A stretch of DNA of 9,308 nucleotides from Aliterella sp. RAGGC_92 (lineage in GTDB: Bacteria > Cyanobacteriota > Cyanobacteriia > Cyanobacteriales > Chroococcidiopsidaceae). The stretch is from NCBI GenBank assembly GCA_030826005.1, contig JAPJOW010000175.1:1-9308 (forward strand), written 5' to 3'. The notes beneath the pieces are model-generated. The model was not told the DNA's origin, ran no database searches, and saw nothing but the letters and a program-made list of their open reading frames with translations. This document shows positions 7,091 to 9,308 of this stretch, piece by piece (the first letter of the stretch is position 1; each line of letters opens with the position of its first letter). The position numbers and the translations under genes are program-made.

Positions 7091-7183
7091 TACCTTAAAT
7101 AGGAGTAACTTAATCTTCTCCCCCTTTTTTAAGGTTTGTACCTTGAATAGGAATAATTTAATATTCTCCCCCCTTTTTTAAGG
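7091..7183. repeat. Direct tandem duplication, 48-bp period
   Basis: Two units start at 7091 and 7139 (TACCTTAAATAGGAGTAACT and TACCTTGAATAGGAATAATT). Over 44-45 bases they differ at four positions plus one extra C in the C-run. Only the second unit is followed by the G-run that completes a hairpin. The duplication is nested in the right half of the palindromic element. Confidence 0.75.
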
Positions 7184-7187
7184 GGGG
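7168..7187 (-). terminator. C/G-run hairpin downstream of gatB
   Basis: CCCCCCTTTTTTAAGGGGGG folds as an 8-bp stem with a TTTT loop on the plus strand (AAAA on the minus strand). It lies 29 bases past the gatB stop and would form in the gatB transcript. No U-tract follows (GAGAATATTAAATT), so it may terminate poorly or act as a 3'-end stabiliser. It is also part of the palindromic repeat element. Confidence 0.4.
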
Positions 7188-7215
7188 TTGGGGGGATCTC
7201 TTGCTACCTATTCCT

Positions 7216-8700
7216 TTAACTATTGAGCTTTTTAGCCATCAATTGATTAGTTACCTTTGGATCGGCGCGTCCTCCAGTTTGTTTAATTACTTGTCCGACA
7301 AAGAAACCAAGTAATTTAGTTTTACCGTTGCGATACTGTTCTAATTCTTTGGGATTGGCGGCGACAACTTGCTCGATAATTGCCTCTAATTCCCCTGTAT
7401 CAGAAATTTGAATTAAACCCTTGCTTTCTACTAACTCTTTCGCCGAACCGCCTTTAGTTAGCAATTCTGGCAGAATGTCTTTAGCAATTTTGCCGCTAAT
7501 TGTTCCCGCTTCAATTAAGCTAATTAATTCGGCTAAAATTGGTGGCTTAAGGGCAATTTCGGTGATATTGAGCTTATTTTGATTCAAATAACCTGCAATA
7601 TCGCCCATAATCCAGTTGACGGCTTGTTTTGCATTCGCACCTGCCGCAACGGTACTTTCAAAGTATTCAGCAACGGCTCTTTCATCGGTCAATACCCGCG
7701 CATCGTAGGGGGAAAGCTGAAAATCATTTTCGTAGCGACGGCGTTTGGCGGCGGGAAGTTCGGGTAATTCGGAGCGCCATTTTTCTAAAGTAGTTTGTGG
7801 AACTTCAATCGGTGCTAAATCTGGTTCGGGAAAATAACGGTAATCGCTAGAACCTTCCTTGACGCGCATACTAATAGTACGTTGGCTGCCTTCTTCCCAC
7901 AGCCTCGTTTCCATAATAATCCGCTCTCCGGCTTCTATGGCTTTAGTTTGGCGTTCAATTTCGTACTCAATCGCTCGTTGAATTGCGTTAAACGAGTTCA
8001 TGTTTTTGATTTCTACTTTTGTACCAAACTCTTTTTGCCCTACCGGACGCACGGAGATATTGACATCGCAACGCAGAGATCCTTCTTGCATATTGCCATC
8101 GCTAACGCCCAAATACAACATGATGCGGCGCAATTCTTGGGCGTATTCTGCTGCTTCAACGCCCGATGTCATATCTGGTTCGGAGACAATTTCAACTAAC
8201 GGTACGCCCGTGCGATTATAGTCTACCAATGAGTAAGTAGAACCCGATAAGCGATCGCTTCCACCATGTACTAATTTGCCTGCATCTTCTTCCATGTGCA
8301 AGCGTGTAATACCGATTTTTTTTCTCATCGGATTGCCATCCGCATCAATTAATTCAATCTCCAGATAGCCATGCTCGGCGATTGGCAGGTCGAATTGAGA
8401 AATTTGGTAGTTTTTGGGTAAATCGGGGTAAAAGTATTGTTTGCGGTCAAATTTGCTGTAAGGAGCAATTTGGCTATTTAAAGCTAGTCCCGCTTTAACG
8501 GCGTATTCCAGGACGCGCTCGTTGAGAACGGGTAATACGCCAGGATAACCCATACAGACAGGACAAATATTTGTATTTGGCGGCGTACCAAATTCCGTCG
8601 AACAATTACAAAAAACCTTAGTGTTTGTTTTTAGCTGACAGTGGGTTTCTAAACCGATAACAGCTTCATACTGAGTTTTAACAGGAGTAGCAGTAGTCAT
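7216..8700 (-). CDS. gatB: Asp-tRNA(Asn)/Glu-tRNA(Gln) amidotransferase subunit B
   Basis: A full-length 494-residue GatB. It is the subunit of the GatCAB complex that binds mischarged Glu-tRNA(Gln) or Asp-tRNA(Asn), activates the misacylated residue with ATP, and uses ammonia tunnelled from GatA to make Gln- or Asn-tRNA in the cytoplasm. Visible family motifs are IGLETHCQL (15-23), LPKNYQISQFDLP (94-106), HMEEDAGK (135-142), DYNRTGVPLVEIV (160-172), DGNMQEGSLRCDVN (201-214), KNMNSFNAI (232-240) and RYFPEPDL (288-295). Four cysteines, Cys31, Cys33, Cys46 and Cys49, mark it as the zinc-containing type. The GatB/YqeY tail domain runs from about 345 to the end. No Shine-Dalgarno precedes the ATG (AAAATAAAAAT), but the N-terminus has the expected distance to the first motif. 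No gatA or gatC is seen nearby, as usual in cyanobacteria, where the gat genes are scattered. Confidence 0.98.
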   Translation of the reverse strand: MTTATPVKTQYEAVIGLETHCQLKTNTKVFCNCSTEFGTPPNTNICPVCMGYPGVLPVLNERVLEYAVKAGLALNSQIAPYSKFDRKQYFYPDLPKNYQISQFDLPIAEHGYLEIELIDADGNPMRKKIGITRLHMEEDAGKLVHGGSDRLSGSTYSLVDYNRTGVPLVEIVSEPDMTSGVEAAEYAQELRRIMLYLGVSDGNMQEGSLRCDVNISVRPVGQKEFGTKVEIKNMNSFNAIQRAIEYEIERQTKAIEAGERIIMETRLWEEGSQRTISMRVKEGSSDYRYFPEPDLAPIEVPQTTLEKWRSELPELPAAKRRRYENDFQLSPYDARVLTDERAVAEYFESTVAAGANAKQAVNWIMGDIAGYLNQNKLNITEIALKPPILAELISLIEAGTISGKIAKDILPELLTKGGSAKELVESKGLIQISDTGELEAIIEQVVAANPKELEQYRNGKTKLLGFFVGQVIKQTGGRADPKVTNQLMAKKLNS

Positions 8701-8793
8701 ATTTTTATTTTAGCTAATTACGGAATAATACATATTTTGCTTGCGATCGCGCTACTTAAGCGCTACATCTATACAAGTTAACAAAGGTTTTTC
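8701..8793. promoter_or_regulatory. Divergent promoter region of gatB and the PAP2 gene
   Basis: The 93 bp between two divergent starts must hold both promoters unless they lie inside genes. It contains a HIP1 octamer at 8743-8750 and, overlapping it, a direct repeat GCGCTAC-TTAA-GCGCTAC at 8749-8766 with an 11-bp period. A -10-like TATACA at 8770-8775 faces the PAP2 gene but has no matching -35 at 17 bp and would leave a very short leader. No clear -10/-35 pair can be assigned for gatB. Confidence 0.4.
8783..8787 (+). promoter_or_regulatory. Ribosome binding site of the PAP2 gene
   Basis: AAAGG six bases upstream of the ATG at 8794 is a good Shine-Dalgarno. It supports this start, which also yields a complete signal peptide. 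Confidence 0.6.
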
Positions 8794-9308
8794 ATGTCCT
8801 GGGTAAAAAATCTCGTCGTACCCGCCCTTACAGTGCTTTGCTGTACAACTACCGCTACCACTGCAAGCGCTGATTCTGTATCGGAATTTATTTCAGATGA
8901 AGGTACGATTATCTACTTGGGAACGGGGGTAGCTTTACCTTTAGTATTAGATGGCAAAAATGGTAAAAACCAATTTTTAAGGGTGGTAGATTCCCTGGGT
9001 ACGAGCTTTCTTGTGTGTCAAGGACTAAAAGCTGTAACCGATGTCAAACGCCCGGATTCAGACGAGCGCGATAGTTTTCCTAGCTGCCATGCTACATTAG
9101 CTTTTGCGGTGGCGACAATGCAAAGTAAGTATCAGCCAAAATATACGTTGCTTTGGTATGCGGGGGCAAGTGCGATCGCTTATTCAAGAGTAGACCTCAA
9201 TCGTCACCGTTGGACGGAAGTGTTGGCGGGTGCGGCAATTGGTTACGGCATTGCTAAATTAGAATTGAGTCAACCCAACGGACTAATTTTGTTTCCTTTA
9301 ATTGGTAG
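8794..9308 (+). CDS. Secreted PAP2-family phosphatase (3' end outside the window)
   Basis: An open frame of 171 residues that runs off the right edge without a stop; the final TAG of the window is out of frame. Residues 1-26 look like a Sec signal peptide: Lys5, a hydrophobic core LVVPALTVLCC and an ASA cleavage site before Asp27, placing the enzyme in the periplasm. The three PAP2 acid-phosphatase motifs follow with correct spacing: K79-x6-R86-P87; PSCH at 96-99 where the family has PSGH; and S131-R132-x5-H138 with Glu142 where the family has Asp. The catalytic Arg and His residues are therefore kept, with two substitutions next to them. Segments around 40-55, 118-130 and 143-155 are mildly hydrophobic. 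The family removes phosphate from phosphatidic acid, isoprenyl pyrophosphates or other phospho-compounds; the substrate here cannot be told. The gene is divergent from gatB and unrelated in function. Confidence 0.85.
   Translation, partial: MSWVKNLVVPALTVLCCTTTATTASADSVSEFISDEGTIIYLGTGVALPLVLDGKNGKNQFLRVVDSLGTSFLVCQGLKAVTDVKRPDSDERDSFPSCHATLAFAVATMQSKYQPKYTLLWYAGASAIAYSRVDLNRHRWTEVLAGAAIGYGIAKLELSQPNGLILFPLIG

Larger units (their letters stand above)
6994..7198. repeat. C/G-run palindromic intergenic element (MITE-like, about 205 bp)
   Basis: The left arm (6994 to about 7028) starts GATCTCCCTAGCCCCCTTAA. The right arm read on the minus strand from 7198 starts GATCCCCCCAACCCCCCTTA. Both continue with a short A-run, a G-run and then an AATAT stretch, so the arms form an imperfect inverted repeat of about 35 bp around a 135-bp centre. 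Each arm also holds a local hairpin: 7006-7020 on the left and 7168-7187 on the right. No reading frame is seen inside and no clear target-site duplication flanks it. The motif of C-run, TTAAAAA, G-run resembles repeats common between cyanobacterial genes. It could be a degenerate non-autonomous element or simply two inverted copies of a short repeat. It fills most of the 378-bp gap between gatB and the hybrid kinase; 6838-6993 holds nothing else I recognise. Confidence 0.6.
245..9179. repeat. HIP1 octamer GCGATCGC, at least 12 copies
   Basis: Copies start at 245, 489, 2518, 3856, 4540, 4569, 4709, 5604, 5944, 8251, 8743 and 9172, in genes and in gaps. The octamer (highly iterated palindrome 1) is a hallmark of many cyanobacterial genomes and is the strongest clue to the organism. 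None occurs between 5952 and 8250. Confidence 0.9.

Noticed and set aside
7882..8199. 105-codon plus-strand open frame inside gatB
   Set aside because: It lies entirely antisense to a clear, full-length gatB, and its product shows no recognisable motif. It is a shadow frame.
4549..8700. gatB and the signalling genes as one operon
   Set aside because: They share a strand, but a 378-bp gap with a repeat element and hairpins lies between them, and a functional link is not apparent.
8836..8847. Lipoprotein signal at the double Cys (VLCC) of the PAP2 protein
   Set aside because: It does not fit the lipobox (no small residue before Cys), whereas an ASA signal peptidase I site follows.
9306..9308. 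TAG at the very end as the stop of the PAP2 gene
   Set aside because: The distance from the ATG at 8794 is not a multiple of three; the last in-frame codon is incomplete, so the gene continues beyond the window.

Overview
The window is chromosomal DNA from a cyanobacterium. At least twelve copies of the HIP1 octamer GCGATCGC lie in 9.3 kb, where chance would give well under one. The base composition is moderately AT-rich, GatB is of the cyanobacterial type, and the multi-domain two-component proteins and short dispersed palindromic repeats are typical of the group. The genus cannot be fixed from this stretch; a larger-genome filamentous or Chroococcidiopsis-like lineage is a guess.

Layout. 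(1) 2-877, plus: a metallo-beta-lactamase-fold protein with an N-terminal single-cluster ferredoxin domain. (2) 878-1032: a convergent intergenic region with tandem 44-bp repeats that end in an 18-bp perfect palindrome. (3) 1033-6837, minus: three large signalling genes. In transcription order they are a hybrid histidine kinase whose N-terminus resembles an AhpD/carboxymuconolactone-decarboxylase fold (AhpD-like + PAS + HisKA/HATPase + receiver), a response regulator fused to a glutaredoxin-like fold and a thioredoxin-reductase-like flavoprotein, and a cyclic-nucleotide-binding-fold histidine kinase. (4) 6838-7215: a 378-bp gap filled partly by a C/G-run palindromic repeat element of about 205 bp. 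(5) 7216-8700, minus: gatB, a housekeeping gene of the tRNA amidotransferase. (6) 8701-8793: a short divergent promoter region. (7) 8794 to the right edge, plus: a secreted PAP2-family phosphatase, still open at the end of the window.

The notable part is the three-gene signalling block. All three proteins look soluble and none has a recognisable DNA-binding output. The receiver of the middle protein drives a flavoprotein module, and the domains around it (AhpD-like, glutaredoxin-like, thioredoxin-reductase-like) all come from thiol-redox families. In each of these three domains the canonical cysteine pair is missing or shifted. This suggests a phosphorelay that senses or modulates redox state through modules that have lost or altered their classical chemistry. 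The kinase/flavoprotein pairing resembles architectures already named in databases (fused response regulator/thioredoxin-disulfide reductase). The AhpD-like hybrid kinase beside them is the least familiar element. The spacing (120 and 336 bp, with a possible terminator in the second gap) argues for a functional neighbourhood rather than a tight operon.
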